A DNA stretch of 64,000 nucleotides. Source: Catenulispora sp. GP43. GTDB taxonomy: Bacteria > Actinomycetota > Actinomycetes > Streptomycetales > Catenulisporaceae. The stretch's first letter is position 1. Every line of letters starts with the position of its first letter. Under the pieces are notes generated by a model, which made no database searches, was not told the origin of the DNA, and saw only the letters and a list, made by a program, of their open reading frames with translations. The stretch lies in assembly GCF_041260665.1 (NCBI RefSeq), contig NZ_JBGCCT010000003.1, positions 372,001 to 436,000 on the forward strand. Direction: 5' to 3'. Below are positions 56,070 to 64,000 of the stretch, one piece after another. A program made the translations under genes and the position numbers.

Positions 56070-57214
56070 GCGTGACCCCGAAGCACCTGGACGTCGACGG
56101 CCTGCTCACCGACCCGGCCACCTCCATCGTCGTGTGCTGCGGCTCCGGCGGCGTCGGCAAGACCACGACCGCCGCGGCGCTCGCCCTGCGGGCCGCCGAG
56201 CAGGGCCGCAAGGTCGTGGTGCTGACCATCGACCCGGCCCGCCGGCTGGCGCAGTCCCTGGGCCTGACCGAACTGGACAACAACCCGCGCGAGGTCGAGG
56301 GCGTCCAGGGCGCCGGCCGGCTGTTCGCGATGATGCTCGACATGCAGCGGACCTTCGACGAGATCGTCGAGAAGCACGCCGACCCGGACCGCGTCGACCA
56401 GATCCTGGAGAACCCCTTCTACCAGTCGCTGTCCGCGGGCTTCTCCGGCACGCAGGAGTACATGGCGATGGAGAAGCTGGGCCAGCTCCGCCGCACGGGC
56501 GAGGAGACCGGCAGCTGGGACCTGATCATCGTCGACACCCCGCCGAGCCGCTCCGCGCTGGACTTCCTGGACGCCCCGAACCGGCTGGCCGGTTTCCTGG
56601 ACGGCCGCTTGATCAAGATCCTGATGGCCCCGGCGAAGGCCGGCGGCGGCTTCGCGATGAAGGTCCTGGCCTCCGGCTTCTCCATCGCCACGATGGCGCT
56701 GAACAAGCTGCTGGGCTCGGGGCTGCTGCACGACGTCCAGACCTTCGTCGGCTCCCTGGAGTCGATGTTCGGCGGCTTCCGCCAGCGCGCCGAGGACACG
56801 TACCAGCTGCTGCAGGCCGAGGGGACGGCGTTCCTGGTCGTGGCGGCGCCGGAACCGGACGCGCTGCGCGAGGCCGCCTACTTCACGGAGCGCCTCGCCG
56901 CCGAGAACATGCCGCTGGCCGGGCTGATCCTGAACCGGGTGCACCCGGTGACGGTGCCGGAGCTGTCGGCGGAGAAGGCCCTGGCGGCGGCCGAGGAGCT
57001 GGACGCGGACTCCCCCGACCAGCGCCTGGCCGCGGGCCTGCTGCGGCTGCACGCTGAGCGGGTGCGGCTCAGCGCGCGCGAGCGGCGGCTCGCGGAGCGG
57101 TTCACGGCGTCGCAGCCGCATGTCCCGGTGGCGGAGATCCCGGCGCAGTCCGGGGACATCCACGACCTGGAGGGGCTGCGGCTGGCCGGGGATCTGCTGG
57201 CCGGCGGCGCCTGA
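56066..57214 (+). CDS. ArsA-like P-loop ATPase, second of a pair
   Basis: 382 aa. Walker A CCGSGGVGKTTTAAALALRA near 30, LIIVDTPPSRSALDFLD switch, ILNRVHPVTVPELSAEKA and a long helical insert (FAMKVLASGFSIATMALNKL) that in Get3-like proteins forms the client groove. Start overlaps the first ATPase (ATGA). The pair is best regarded as one machine. Its last codons are part of a duplicated DNA segment continuing into the intergenic region. Confidence 0.87.
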   Translation: MSVTPKHLDVDGLLTDPATSIVVCCGSGGVGKTTTAAALALRAAEQGRKVVVLTIDPARRLAQSLGLTELDNNPREVEGVQGAGRLFAMMLDMQRTFDEIVEKHADPDRVDQILENPFYQSLSAGFSGTQEYMAMEKLGQLRRTGEETGSWDLIIVDTPPSRSALDFLDAPNRLAGFLDGRLIKILMAPAKAGGGFAMKVLASGFSIATMALNKLLGSGLLHDVQTFVGSLESMFGGFRQRAEDTYQLLQAEGTAFLVVAAPEPDALREAAYFTERLAAENMPLAGLILNRVHPVTVPELSAEKALAAAEELDADSPDQRLAAGLLRLHAERVRLSARERRLAERFTASQPHVPVAEIPAQSGDIHDLEGLRLAGDLLAGGA

Positions 57215-57385
57215 CGCGAGCGGCGCGGGCTGGCCCGGCCGGCCGGGCCAGCCGGGTCGGGGCTGCCGGCGCGGTGCGGATCCGGCAGGAGAGCGGTTGG
57301 GCGCGCTGACCGGCGTCGCCTGACGCGAGTGGTGCGCTAGCCGGATCGGCATGCACTGCCGGCGTGGCGCGGATCTGGCGGGAGA
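57208..57385. repeat. Decayed direct duplication at the 3' end of the ATPase gene
   Basis: 57208-57292 and 57317-57385 share CGCCTGACGCGAG and CTGCCGGCG-GG-GCGGATC-GGC-GGAGA with scattered changes and a 16-bp gap. The first copy includes the ATPase stop. The stretch 57215-57516 otherwise holds no gene. Confidence 0.7.
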
Positions 57386-57462
57386 TCTGTGGGCTGCGGC
57401 AGCTCGCGCGAGTCGTGCCCGCCGACCGGACCGGCACTGCTGCCCTGGCGCAGATCAGCACT

Positions 57463-57493
57463 CAGCCCGGCGGGTATCCACCGCGCCGGGCTG
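57463..57493 (-). terminator. Hairpin between the ATPase pair and crp
   Basis: CAGCCCGGCG / CGCCGGGCTG, 10-bp stem, 11-base loop, 24 bases past the crp stop; may serve both convergent transcripts. Confidence 0.6.
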
Positions 57494-57516
57494 AAACCGT
57501 CCGGAAACCAGCCTGC

Positions 57517-58191
57517 CTACCGCGAGCGCTGGCTCAGCCGCTCCACGTTCGTCAGCACCACGGCGCGCGCCTCCAGGCGCAGCCAGCCGCGGCCGGCGAA
57601 GTCGGCCAGCGCCTTGTTCACGGTCTCGCGGGAGGCGCCGACCAGCTGGGCCAGCTCCTCCTGCGTCATGTCGTGGGCGACGTGGATGCCGTCCTCGGCC
57701 GGGGTGCCGAAGCGCGCCGACAGGTCCAGCAGGGCCTTGGCCACGCGGCCGGGCACGTCTGAGAACACCAGATCGGACATCGAGTCGTTGGTGCGGCGCA
57801 GCCGCCGGGCGATGGCGCGCAGCAGGGCCCGGGCCACGTCGGGGCGGGTGGCCAGCCACGGGGTCAGCTCGTCGGAGCTCAGGCCGAGCAGGGTCGAGTC
57901 CACCAGGGCGGTGGCGCCGGCCGAGCGCGGGCCCGGGTCGAACAGGGACAGCTCGCCGAACATCTCGCCGGGGCCGAGCACCGCGACCAGGTTCTCGCGC
58001 CCGTCGCCGCTGGTGCGGCCGAGCTTGATCTTCCCGCGCAGCACCACGTACAGCGAGTCCCCGGGGTCCCCCTCGTGGAACAGGAGGTCACCTCGGGCCA
58101 GCTCGATCTCGTTCATGGAGGCGCGCAGGGACGCGGCCGCGTCCTGGTCGAGCGTGGCGAAGAGGGGCGTACGGCGCAGTACGTCGTCCAC
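57517..58191 (-). CDS. crp: Crp-family cyclic-nucleotide regulator
   Basis: 224 aa. cNMP-binding beta roll (LFHEGDPGDSLYVVLRGKIK, GEMFGELSLFDPGPRSAGA with the cAMP-contacting Glu-Leu-Ser and Arg-Ser) joined by the long dimer helix to a winged helix-turn-helix (TQEELAQLVGASRETVNKAL). Corresponds to Streptomyces Crp (SCO3571), a global regulator of germination and antibiotic production. GTG start with GAGGAG upstream. Near wblA, another global developmental regulator. Confidence 0.94.
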   Translation of the reverse strand: MDDVLRRTPLFATLDQDAAASLRASMNEIELARGDLLFHEGDPGDSLYVVLRGKIKLGRTSGDGRENLVAVLGPGEMFGELSLFDPGPRSAGATALVDSTLLGLSSDELTPWLATRPDVARALLRAIARRLRRTNDSMSDLVFSDVPGRVAKALLDLSARFGTPAEDGIHVAHDMTQEELAQLVGASRETVNKALADFAGRGWLRLEARAVVLTNVERLSQRSR

Positions 58192-58304
58192 GGGTTTCTC
58201 CTCTTAAAAGGCAGTGCTGTTCCGAGACCAGTGTGACGCAGGGAGCGCCTGCGCAGCACGCCGGGTCGGGCTATCGTGCGATGTCCATTAGACCGTATGA
58301 GTAG

Positions 58305-59771
58305 TCATCTCCACGAAAGTGTCCGCACCAATGCGTCCAGCGCCCTGGGGTAGGCGGCCTCCGTGGGACTGCCGAAACCGACCACGATGCCCTGTGGACG
58401 TGCGGCGGAGCTCGCAAGAGTGTTCGCCGGAAGTGTGTGCCACAGATCCCCGAGGCCTTCCAGGTCCAGATCAAACTCAGCTGCGCGCTTGAGCACTTCG
58501 GCCTCGGTCATCCCCGCCGGTTCCAGCCGGACCAGCGCGTGCAGGCCGGCGGCGATGCCGCCGAGCGCGAAGCCGGCCGCCGGCCGCCCGGCCCGGGTGT
58601 GCAGCCGCTCGGCCAGCAGGTCGCGGCGCCGGCGGTAGCGCAGCCGCGCGGCGCGGATGTGCCGGTCGTAGTCGTGGGAGGCGATGAACTCCGCGAGCGT
58701 CAGCTGGCCCAGGGCCTCGGACTGGTGGTCGGCGTGCCGCTTGGCCTCGGTGAGCGGCCCGACCAGGTGCTCGGGCAGGACCAGCCACGCCAGCCGGATC
58801 GCCGGCCCGAGCGTCTTCGAGGCCGTGCCGAGGTAGACGGCGCGCTCCGGCGCCATCCCCTGCAGCGCGCCGACCGGCTGCCGGTCGTAGCGGAACTCGC
58901 CGTCGTAGTCGTCCTCGACGACCAGGCGCCGGCCTTCGCGGGCCCACTCCACCAGGGCCTGGCGCCGGGCCGGGTGCAGGGTCGAGCCGATCGGATACTG
59001 GTGGCTCGGCGTGACCACCGCGGTGTCGACGCCGTCGTAGTCCGGCCCGCGGAGCAGGTCGACGCGGGCGCCGTCGTCGTCCACCGGGAGTGGCACCACC
59101 TGCGCGCCGTGCGACCGCACCACCTTGTGGAACAGCGGTATGTACGGGTCTTCCATCGCGACGGCGCCGCCGAGCACCTGCCCCAGCAGCGCCAGCCCCT
59201 GCACCGCGCCGGACACGATGACGATCCGTTCCGGGTCGGCCCGGACGCCCCGCGCCCGCCCCAGATACTCGGCCAGTGCCTGCCGCAGCTCGACCCGGCC
59301 GCGCGGATCGCCGTAGCCGAAGGCGTCGTTGGGGGCGGCGTTCAGCGCGCGGCGGGCAGCGCGGAGCCAGGCGGCCCGCGGGAAGTGGGACAGGTCCGGT
59401 GTCCCCGGCCGGAGATCGTGGGTTAGACGCCGTGCCGCGCGGGCCTGCTCGCCGGTCGCCGAGGCGCCGGCCGCCGCCGCGGAGGGGTTGCCCGCGCTCT
59501 GCCCTCCCAGCTCGGCGACCCGCGTCCCCGATCCACGTGTCGCGACCAGGTGTCCCTCGGCGACCAGCTGGTCGTAGGCCGCGGACACCGTCCCGCGCGC
59601 CAGCCCGAGCTCCACCGCCAGGGTCCGGGTCGAGGGCAGCCGGGTCCCGGCGGCCAGCCGGCCGTCCCGGATCGCCTCGCGCAGGGCCTGCTCCAGCCCG
59701 ACCCGGCGCCCGGAGGCCGGGTCGACCGCCAGATGCAGATCGACATCCAAAGTGGACCAATATTCAGCCAT
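58305..59771 (-). CDS. MocR-family regulator (GntR HTH plus aminotransferase domain)
   Basis: 488 aa. N-terminal GntR winged helix (RLPSTRTLAVELGLARGTVS), linker, then an aminotransferase class I fold with the PLP lysine in YLGTASKTLGPAIR and VVTPSHQYPIGST. These regulators sense PLP or an amine through the enzyme-like domain. Divergent from the AhpD-like gene with GTGGACC sites between and inside the start; it probably regulates that gene and itself. ATG 59771. Confidence 0.92.
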   Translation of the reverse strand: MAEYWSTLDVDLHLAVDPASGRRVGLEQALREAIRDGRLAAGTRLPSTRTLAVELGLARGTVSAAYDQLVAEGHLVATRGSGTRVAELGGQSAGNPSAAAAGASATGEQARAARRLTHDLRPGTPDLSHFPRAAWLRAARRALNAAPNDAFGYGDPRGRVELRQALAEYLGRARGVRADPERIVIVSGAVQGLALLGQVLGGAVAMEDPYIPLFHKVVRSHGAQVVPLPVDDDGARVDLLRGPDYDGVDTAVVTPSHQYPIGSTLHPARRQALVEWAREGRRLVVEDDYDGEFRYDRQPVGALQGMAPERAVYLGTASKTLGPAIRLAWLVLPEHLVGPLTEAKRHADHQSEALGQLTLAEFIASHDYDRHIRAARLRYRRRRDLLAERLHTRAGRPAAGFALGGIAAGLHALVRLEPAGMTEAEVLKRAAEFDLDLEGLGDLWHTLPANTLASSAARPQGIVVGFGSPTEAAYPRALDALVRTLSWR

Positions 59772-59797
59772 CAGATTGGATCCTAACAGCGGTCCAC
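59752..59797. promoter_or_regulatory. Putative MocR operator
   Basis: GTGGACC at 59752-59758 and its complement GGTCCAC at 59791-59797, in the MocR/AhpD divergent region. GTGGACC resembles operator motifs reported for actinobacterial MocR/PdxR proteins. One half lies within the first codons of the regulator gene. Confidence 0.5.
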
Positions 59798-59805
59798 AAT
59801 CCGCG

Positions 59806-59811
59806 TACCGT
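59806..59811 (+). promoter_or_regulatory. -10 element of the AhpD-like gene
   Basis: TACCGT seven bases before the ATG; leaderless start likely. Confidence 0.45.
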
Positions 59812-59818
59812 CATAGCC

Positions 59819-60316
59819 ATGACAACGAACACAGAGACTAAGACCCTCGAATACGTGAAGCCCGCCGTCCGCCTCGCCGTCGACGACCTCGCGCCGGGGA
59901 TCGCCAAGGCGATGAACGGCCTGGAGCGCGCCGCGGGCGAGAGCAGCCTGGAGAAGCCGCTGCGCGAGATGGTGAAGCTGCGCGCCTCGCAGATCAACGG
60001 CTGCGTCTACTGCGTCGACATGCACTCCCGCGACGCGGTCGCCGGCGGCGACACCTGGCGCCGCCTGAACCTGGTCGCGGTCTGGCGCGAGGCCCCGTAC
60101 TTCACCGCCCGCGAGCGCGCCGCCCTGGCCCTGACCGAGGCCGTGACGCGGCTGGCGGACAGCGAGGTGTCCGACGCGGTGTGGAACGAGGCCGCGGCCC
60201 ACTTCACCGAGACGGAGCTGGCCGAGCTGGTCTGGCACATCGGGATCATCAACCTGTGGAACCGGCTCGGCGCGACCGCCCGGCCCTGGGAGCTGTCCGG
60301 CGGGGCGCAGGACTGA
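59819..60316 (+). CDS. Carboxymuconolactone decarboxylase/AhpD-family protein
   Basis: 165 aa. AhpD-like helical fold with the redox motif C-x-x-C-x3-H (Cys62, Cys65, His69 in CVYCVDMHS), as in alkylhydroperoxidases that use the cysteine pair to reduce peroxides. Preceding ASQINGC and following ALALTEAVTRL match the family. Substrate not known. The divergent MocR gene is the likely regulator. Confidence 0.9.
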   Translation: MTTNTETKTLEYVKPAVRLAVDDLAPGIAKAMNGLERAAGESSLEKPLREMVKLRASQINGCVYCVDMHSRDAVAGGDTWRRLNLVAVWREAPYFTARERAALALTEAVTRLADSEVSDAVWNEAAAHFTETELAELVWHIGIINLWNRLGATARPWELSGGAQD

Positions 60317-60387
60317 CCTGCCCGACGCCGGACGAGAACAGCCGGTGAGCACGCACGCGATGCGACGGGGTCATCGCGGGTGCGGGC

Positions 60388-61053
60388 TCACCGGTTGTTC
60401 GCCGTCACCAGCCCCGACTCGTAGGCCAGCACCACCGCCTGGGCCCGGTCCCGCAGCCCGGTCTTGGCCAGGATCCGCGAGACGTGCGTCTTCACCGTCT
60501 GCTCGGCCAGGACCAGCTCGGCGGCGATCTCCTGGTTCGACAGGCCGCGGGCGACCAGCCGCAGGACGTCGAGCTCGCGCGGGGTCAGCGTGCTGATGGT
60601 GGTCGGCTCCGGCCGGTCGGCGGGCCGCCGGGCGGCGAAGTCCGCGATCAGCCGGCGCGTCACGGACGGTGCCAGCAGCGCGTCCCCGGCGGCCACCACC
60701 CGGACCGCGTGGACCAGTTCGGCGGCCGGGGCGTCTTTGAGCAGGAAGCCGCTGGCCCCGGCGCGCAGCGCGGCGTAGACGTAGTCGTCCAGGTCGAACG
60801 TGGTCAGCATCAGGACCCGGGGACGCTCGGGGGCGCCGGCCAGGATGTGCTGGACCGCCTCCAGACCGTCCATCACCGGCATCCGCACGTCCAGCAGCAC
60901 CACGTCCGGCTCGTGCGCGGCCACCTCGGCGACCGCCTGCACGCCGTTCGCGGCGTCCCCGACCACCTCGATGTCGGGCTGGGCCGCCAGCAGCGCGCCG
61001 AATCCGGCTCGGACCATCGCCTGGTCGTCCGCGATCAGGACTCGGATGCTCAC
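60388..61053 (-). CDS. LuxR-family response regulator
   Basis: 221 aa. Receiver domain with acidic pair near the N-terminus (IADDQAM), phospho-acceptor Asp in VVLLDVRMPVMDG and Lys in GFLLKDAPA, then a LuxR-type helix-turn-helix (LTPRELDVLRLVARGLSNQE, VKTHVSRILAKTGL). Start GTG overlaps the histidine-kinase stop (GTGA), so the two form a two-component system. Target genes unknown. Confidence 0.94.
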   Translation of the reverse strand: MSIRVLIADDQAMVRAGFGALLAAQPDIEVVGDAANGVQAVAEVAAHEPDVVLLDVRMPVMDGLEAVQHILAGAPERPRVLMLTTFDLDDYVYAALRAGASGFLLKDAPAAELVHAVRVVAAGDALLAPSVTRRLIADFAARRPADRPEPTTISTLTPRELDVLRLVARGLSNQEIAAELVLAEQTVKTHVSRILAKTGLRDRAQAVVLAYESGLVTANNR

Positions 61054-62303
61054 GCTTCGGTCTCCAGGGGGAGGGAGGCGGTCACCGCGAAGCCGTCGTT
61101 CGCCGTCGGGCCGGTCTCCAGTTCACCGCCGACCAGTGTGACGCGCTCGCGCATCCCCGCGATGCCCTGCCCGTCGGCCGCTTCGAGCTCCGGACCGAGC
61201 ATCGGCGGCTCCGGCGAGGGCTCGTTGCGCACCTCGATCCGCACCTCCTCATCGGTGCGGGTGACCCGGACCGAGACGTCGGCGCCCCGGGCGTGCCGCC
61301 GGGCGTTCGACAGCGACTCCTGCACCACCCGGAACGCCGTGACCCCGATGAGCGGCGGCACATCCTCCAGGTCCCCCGACGTCTCCCACTCGGCGCCCGC
61401 CTCCTCGACCAGCGCCGGCACGTCGGCCAGCCGGGGCTGCGGCGCGGTCTGCACCTGCTCGTAGTCCGCGCGCAGCAGCCCGAGCAGCTTGCGCATGTCG
61501 TTCAGCGCCTCGCGCGACACCGCGCTGATCGACCGGAACTCCGCCTCGGCCTCGGGGCTCTGTCCGGTGATCCGGAACGGCGCGGTCTCGGCCTGCACCG
61601 CGATCAGCGACATGTGGTGCGCCACCACGTCATGCAGCTCGCGGCCTATGCGTGCGCGCTCCTCGAGCAGCGTGCGGCGGGTGCGCTCGGCCTCGGTGCG
61701 CTCCTCCTGCACCACCAGCGCCTGCCGGGCGTCGCGCCGGTCGCGCAGCAGCTCCAGGCCTGCGAGCGCGAGGGCCGATCCGCCGATCACCGAACCGATG
61801 CTCAGCGCGAAGCCGTAGCCGGGGCGGACGCTTTGCAGGAAGAGGGTCAGCAGGAAGTACGCCGTCGCCATCTCGACCCCGCGCCGCCGGTCGACCTCCA
61901 GGCCCGCGACCACCAGGGCCGCCAGCACGCACAGCTGGCTCGACGGCGACCACGGCCACACCGACCAGGGCAGCGGCGCCCCGACGACCGAGGCCAGCGC
62001 CGCGCCGGCCAGGGCGGACCCGGACAGGGTCGCGGTGAAGGCGATGAGCGGATGCCGGCGGCACCACAGGATCGGCAGCGCGCGCAGGATGGCGAAGAAC
62101 CAGACGTAGGCGTCCTCGGCGCCGGCGCGCCAGACGCCGTGCGCCGCGTCGAAGCGTTCGTGCAGATCGGCGTACCCGAACAGGATCAGCCCGGCCACGG
62201 CGGCCGCCACGGTCAGCAGTTCGGCCGGGCTGAATCCGAGCCCGTCCATCCGCTGTCCCGGTATTTTCTGTGGTCGCTGTGGTGCCCCCGGCACGGAAGT
62301 CAT
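61050..62303 (-). CDS. Sensor histidine kinase (HisKA_3 type)
   Basis: 417 aa. Several N-terminal membrane helices (about residues 25-150) with no large sensor domain, a coiled linker, phospho-acceptor His in GRELHDVVAHHMSLIAV, and an ATPase domain (VVQESLSNARRHARGADVSV, GQGIAGMRERVTLVGGE). Partner of the response regulator downstream. ATG 62303 has a TACCGT -10 seven bases upstream; the frame to 62342 is not supported. Similar NarL-type pairs often respond to cell-envelope stress, but nothing here shows the signal. Confidence 0.92.
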   Translation of the reverse strand: MTSVPGAPQRPQKIPGQRMDGLGFSPAELLTVAAAVAGLILFGYADLHERFDAAHGVWRAGAEDAYVWFFAILRALPILWCRRHPLIAFTATLSGSALAGAALASVVGAPLPWSVWPWSPSSQLCVLAALVVAGLEVDRRRGVEMATAYFLLTLFLQSVRPGYGFALSIGSVIGGSALALAGLELLRDRRDARQALVVQEERTEAERTRRTLLEERARIGRELHDVVAHHMSLIAVQAETAPFRITGQSPEAEAEFRSISAVSREALNDMRKLLGLLRADYEQVQTAPQPRLADVPALVEEAGAEWETSGDLEDVPPLIGVTAFRVVQESLSNARRHARGADVSVRVTRTDEEVRIEVRNEPSPEPPMLGPELEAADGQGIAGMRERVTLVGGELETGPTANDGFAVTASLPLETEA

Positions 62304-62310
62304 GCCGACG

Positions 62311-62316
62311 ACGGTA
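62311..62316 (-). promoter_or_regulatory. -10 element of the two-component operon
   Basis: TACCGT on the minus strand, seven bases before ATG 62303. Confidence 0.45.
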
Positions 62317-62381
62317 GCTCCGCCACCGCCGTCGCACGTCACACCGGAGAGCCAGGCTCCATGCAGTACCGGGGTAGGGGG

Positions 62382-63197
62382 TCAGTCCTGAATCGCGGGG
62401 TCCTGCTTCGCGACGTCCATCTTCGTCACGGCCAGCACCGCCACCAGCACCACGATGATCGCGAGCAGCACCAGGCTCACCGGCCCGGTCCCCCACGCCA
62501 GGCCGCCGCGCTTGACCGAGACGCCCATCCAGTCGGCGAATGAGGCGCCGAACGGCCGGGTCACGACGTAGGCGAACCAGAAAGCGAAGATCCCGTTCAG
62601 CCCGAACTTGTACGCCACCGCGGGCACCGCGAACAGCACCGCGAACATCACTCCGGAGGAGAAGTACCCGAGCTTCAGCGTCGTGGCGGTCAGGTCGCCG
62701 ACCGCGGTGCCGAGCGCGAACGTGGTCACGACGGTCAGCCAGTAGAACAGCTCGCGGCGCGGTGTGGTGATGCTGTGGATCGACAGCGTGCCCTCGACCC
62801 GGTACCAGAGGACGAAGATCGCGGCGAGCGCGACCGCGAAGAACGCGGTGGACACCGCGTAGGGGATGCCGAAGCCGACGTGGAGCACGTCGGCGCACAT
62901 GGTGCCGAACACGCTCACCATGACGACCGCGGCCCAGTAGAGCCACGCCGAGTACCGGCTCGCCTTGAACTGCACCCAGATCACGCCGGCCAGCACCAGC
63001 CCGGACAGCGAGACCATGATCTTCGGGTCCCACTTCTGGTTCAGGAAGTCCGAGGTGGTCTCGCCCATCCCGGTGGTGAGGATCTTGGTGACCCAGAAGA
63101 TCAGCGTGACCTCGGGGACCTTGCTCAGCGTGGTGGCCGAGGCCAGGCCGCGGCGGGTGGAGCCGGCCGCGCTCCGCCCGGTCAGTTCGGTCGTCAT
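62382..63197 (-). CDS. Four-repeat membrane protein (DUF347/COG4705)
   Basis: 271 aa, about eight membrane helices. Four repeat units each carry a G-x4-D motif at a helix start: GETTSD, GTMCAD, GTAVGD and GASFAD, plus LSIHSITTPRRELFYW between units two and three. The fourfold repeat with buried acids suggests a small-ion or metal transporter, but function is not established. Divergent from nothing; TetR gene upstream runs in the same direction 93 bp away. Confidence 0.75.
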   Translation of the reverse strand: MTTELTGRSAAGSTRRGLASATTLSKVPEVTLIFWVTKILTTGMGETTSDFLNQKWDPKIMVSLSGLVLAGVIWVQFKASRYSAWLYWAAVVMVSVFGTMCADVLHVGFGIPYAVSTAFFAVALAAIFVLWYRVEGTLSIHSITTPRRELFYWLTVVTTFALGTAVGDLTATTLKLGYFSSGVMFAVLFAVPAVAYKFGLNGIFAFWFAYVVTRPFGASFADWMGVSVKRGGLAWGTGPVSLVLLAIIVVLVAVLAVTKMDVAKQDPAIQD

Positions 63198-63289
63198 AGC
63201 CGCAGATCATCTCAGAACCGGGGCCCGCCGAACGGGGTTGTCCGCAATCTGTTACAAGATGTAGCAGAAATTCGTCCCGGACCGCCGGC

Positions 63290-63970
63290 TCAGGCCTTCG
63301 CCCCGGGGATCCAGCGGGCCCCGAGTTCTTCGTCGCTCGGCGGCGGACCTGGCATCTCGGTGGTCGGGCCTTGCGTTCGCAGGGCGTCGAAGTGCATGGC
63401 CAGATAGCGGTGGCGCAGCTCCCTGGTCCGCTCCGGGCCCGCCCCGGTGACCGCGGTCAGCTGCTCCAGCACCATGGCGATGTCGTTCAGGGCGAAGTCG
63501 GGGCGGATCACGCCGGCCTTGTGCGCCTGCTCCAGGATCGCGTCGGCCAGGCCCACGGCGCGCACCGCCTGGCCGGACATCTCCGGGGTCGGGGTGAACG
63601 TCCCCGCCAGGTTCACGGTCAGCGCGTGCACGTCGGCGTCGATCACGGCGCGCAGGAAGCCGGTGAACGTCTCCCACGGTTCGGCCGGCGAGGCCAGGGC
63701 CGCCTCGGCGCACGCGATGTACGTCGCCAGGCCGTCCGCGCACAGCGTCTGCAGCAGCACTTCCTTGCTCTCATAGCGCCGGTACAGGGCACTGATCCCG
63801 ACGCCGGCCGCCTTGGCGACGGCGGAGATCGGCGCGGACGGATCGGCGACGAAGACCGCGCGCGCGGCGCGCAGGATCGCCTCGTCGTTGCGGTTGGCCT
63901 GGGCCTTGCGGCCGGACAGCGGCCCGGTGCGGGGAGCGGGCTGGGTGGGGGGCATGGGCTGGGTGGGCAT
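63290..63970 (-). CDS. TetR-family regulator
   Basis: 226 aa. N-terminal helix-turn-helix (NDEAILRAARAVFVADPSAP then AVAKAAGVGISALYRRYESK), variable ligand-binding C-terminus. A short Pro-rich N-terminal tail. ATG 63970 is six bases after a TAGCCT -10 and has no ribosome site. It may regulate the DUF347 gene downstream. Confidence 0.88.
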   Translation of the reverse strand: MPTQPMPPTQPAPRTGPLSGRKAQANRNDEAILRAARAVFVADPSAPISAVAKAAGVGISALYRRYESKEVLLQTLCADGLATYIACAEAALASPAEPWETFTGFLRAVIDADVHALTVNLAGTFTPTPEMSGQAVRAVGLADAILEQAHKAGVIRPDFALNDIAMVLEQLTAVTGAGPERTRELRHRYLAMHFDALRTQGPTTEMPGPPPSDEELGARWIPGAKA

Positions 63971-63976
63971 GGCTCC

Positions 63977-63982
63977 AGGCTA
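63977..63982 (-). promoter_or_regulatory. -10 element of the TetR gene
   Basis: TAGCCT on the minus strand, six bases before ATG 63970; leaderless start likely. Confidence 0.45.
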
Positions 63983-64000
63983 GCACTTGAACGGAATACT

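Noticed and set aside
1-64000. CRISPR array, insertion sequence or antibiotic biosynthetic cluster
   Set aside because: No regularly spaced direct repeats of 24-37 bp, no transposase and no polyketide, peptide or terpene synthase genes are seen.

Overview
The window is chromosomal DNA from a high-GC filamentous-type actinobacterium. GC-rich codon third positions, GTG starts, ATGA/GTGA gene overlaps, a WblA-type WhiB protein, an actinobacterial SRP RNA and the synteny all point to the Streptomyces/Catenulispora side of the phylum. The species cannot be named from the sequence alone. The left end lies close to the replication origin: it carries a dense cluster of ParB-binding (parS-like) sites and the conserved block that follows parAB in actinobacteria.

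Region by region. 1-7.3 kb: D-Ala-D-Ala ligase (cut by the window edge), six parS-like sites, a PLP aminotransferase, a coupled pair of genes related to 16S rRNA methyltransferases (a DUF371/RsmI-like fusion and a KamB/NpmA-type A1408 methyltransferase), a CwlM-type amidase, thioredoxin and thioredoxin reductase. 7.4-19.2 kb: anti-sigma/SigM, a pseudokinase, MurJ, a DUF6049 membrane protein, CCA-adding enzyme, an MFS transporter and two small proteins; this mirrors the mycobacterial Rv3915-Rv3907c order. 19.4-22.7 kb: ECF sigma factor with a membrane partner, an FBP/FusB-like zinc protein, a GNAT enzyme. 22.7-29.7 kb: tRNA-Ser, SRP RNA, dnaX, ybaB, recR, DUF5063, aspartokinase, aspartate-semialdehyde dehydrogenase. 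29.8-36.8 kb: a second ECF sigma/membrane partner, YchJ, DUF2277, a BlaR1/BlaI-type pair with an operator, PAP2 phosphatase, MBL hydrolase, YqeY, metallophosphoesterase.

36.9-41.7 kb is an accessory island between tRNA-Pro(CGG) and a second copy of the hairpin that follows this tRNA. It has lower GC in its right part and encodes a nucleotidyltransferase, three Nudix-fold proteins with degenerate catalytic helices, a small membrane protein and an HD nucleotidase. 41.8-44.5 kb holds a secreted acid phosphatase, a secreted trypsin-like protease and a patch of decayed genes. 44.5-58.2 kb returns to a block resembling the Streptomyces SCO3571-SCO3580 neighbourhood: unknown 474-aa protein, SDR, class A PBP, wblA, MBL, Nudix, RidA, DUF4177, Ser/Thr kinase, two ArsA-like ATPases and Crp. 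58.3-64 kb: MocR/AhpD divergent pair, two-component system, DUF347 membrane protein, TetR regulator.

How the genes work together: the left third is dominated by cell-envelope synthesis and its control (Ddl, CwlM, MurJ, its pseudokinase, SigM) and by redox maintenance. The middle is replication/repair and lysine/threonine/diaminopimelate supply. The right third combines peptidoglycan polymerisation with developmental and global regulators (WblA, Crp). Many genes have a TANNNT -10 element 6-8 nt before the start codon and no Shine-Dalgarno, so leaderless transcription appears common here and was used to choose several starts.
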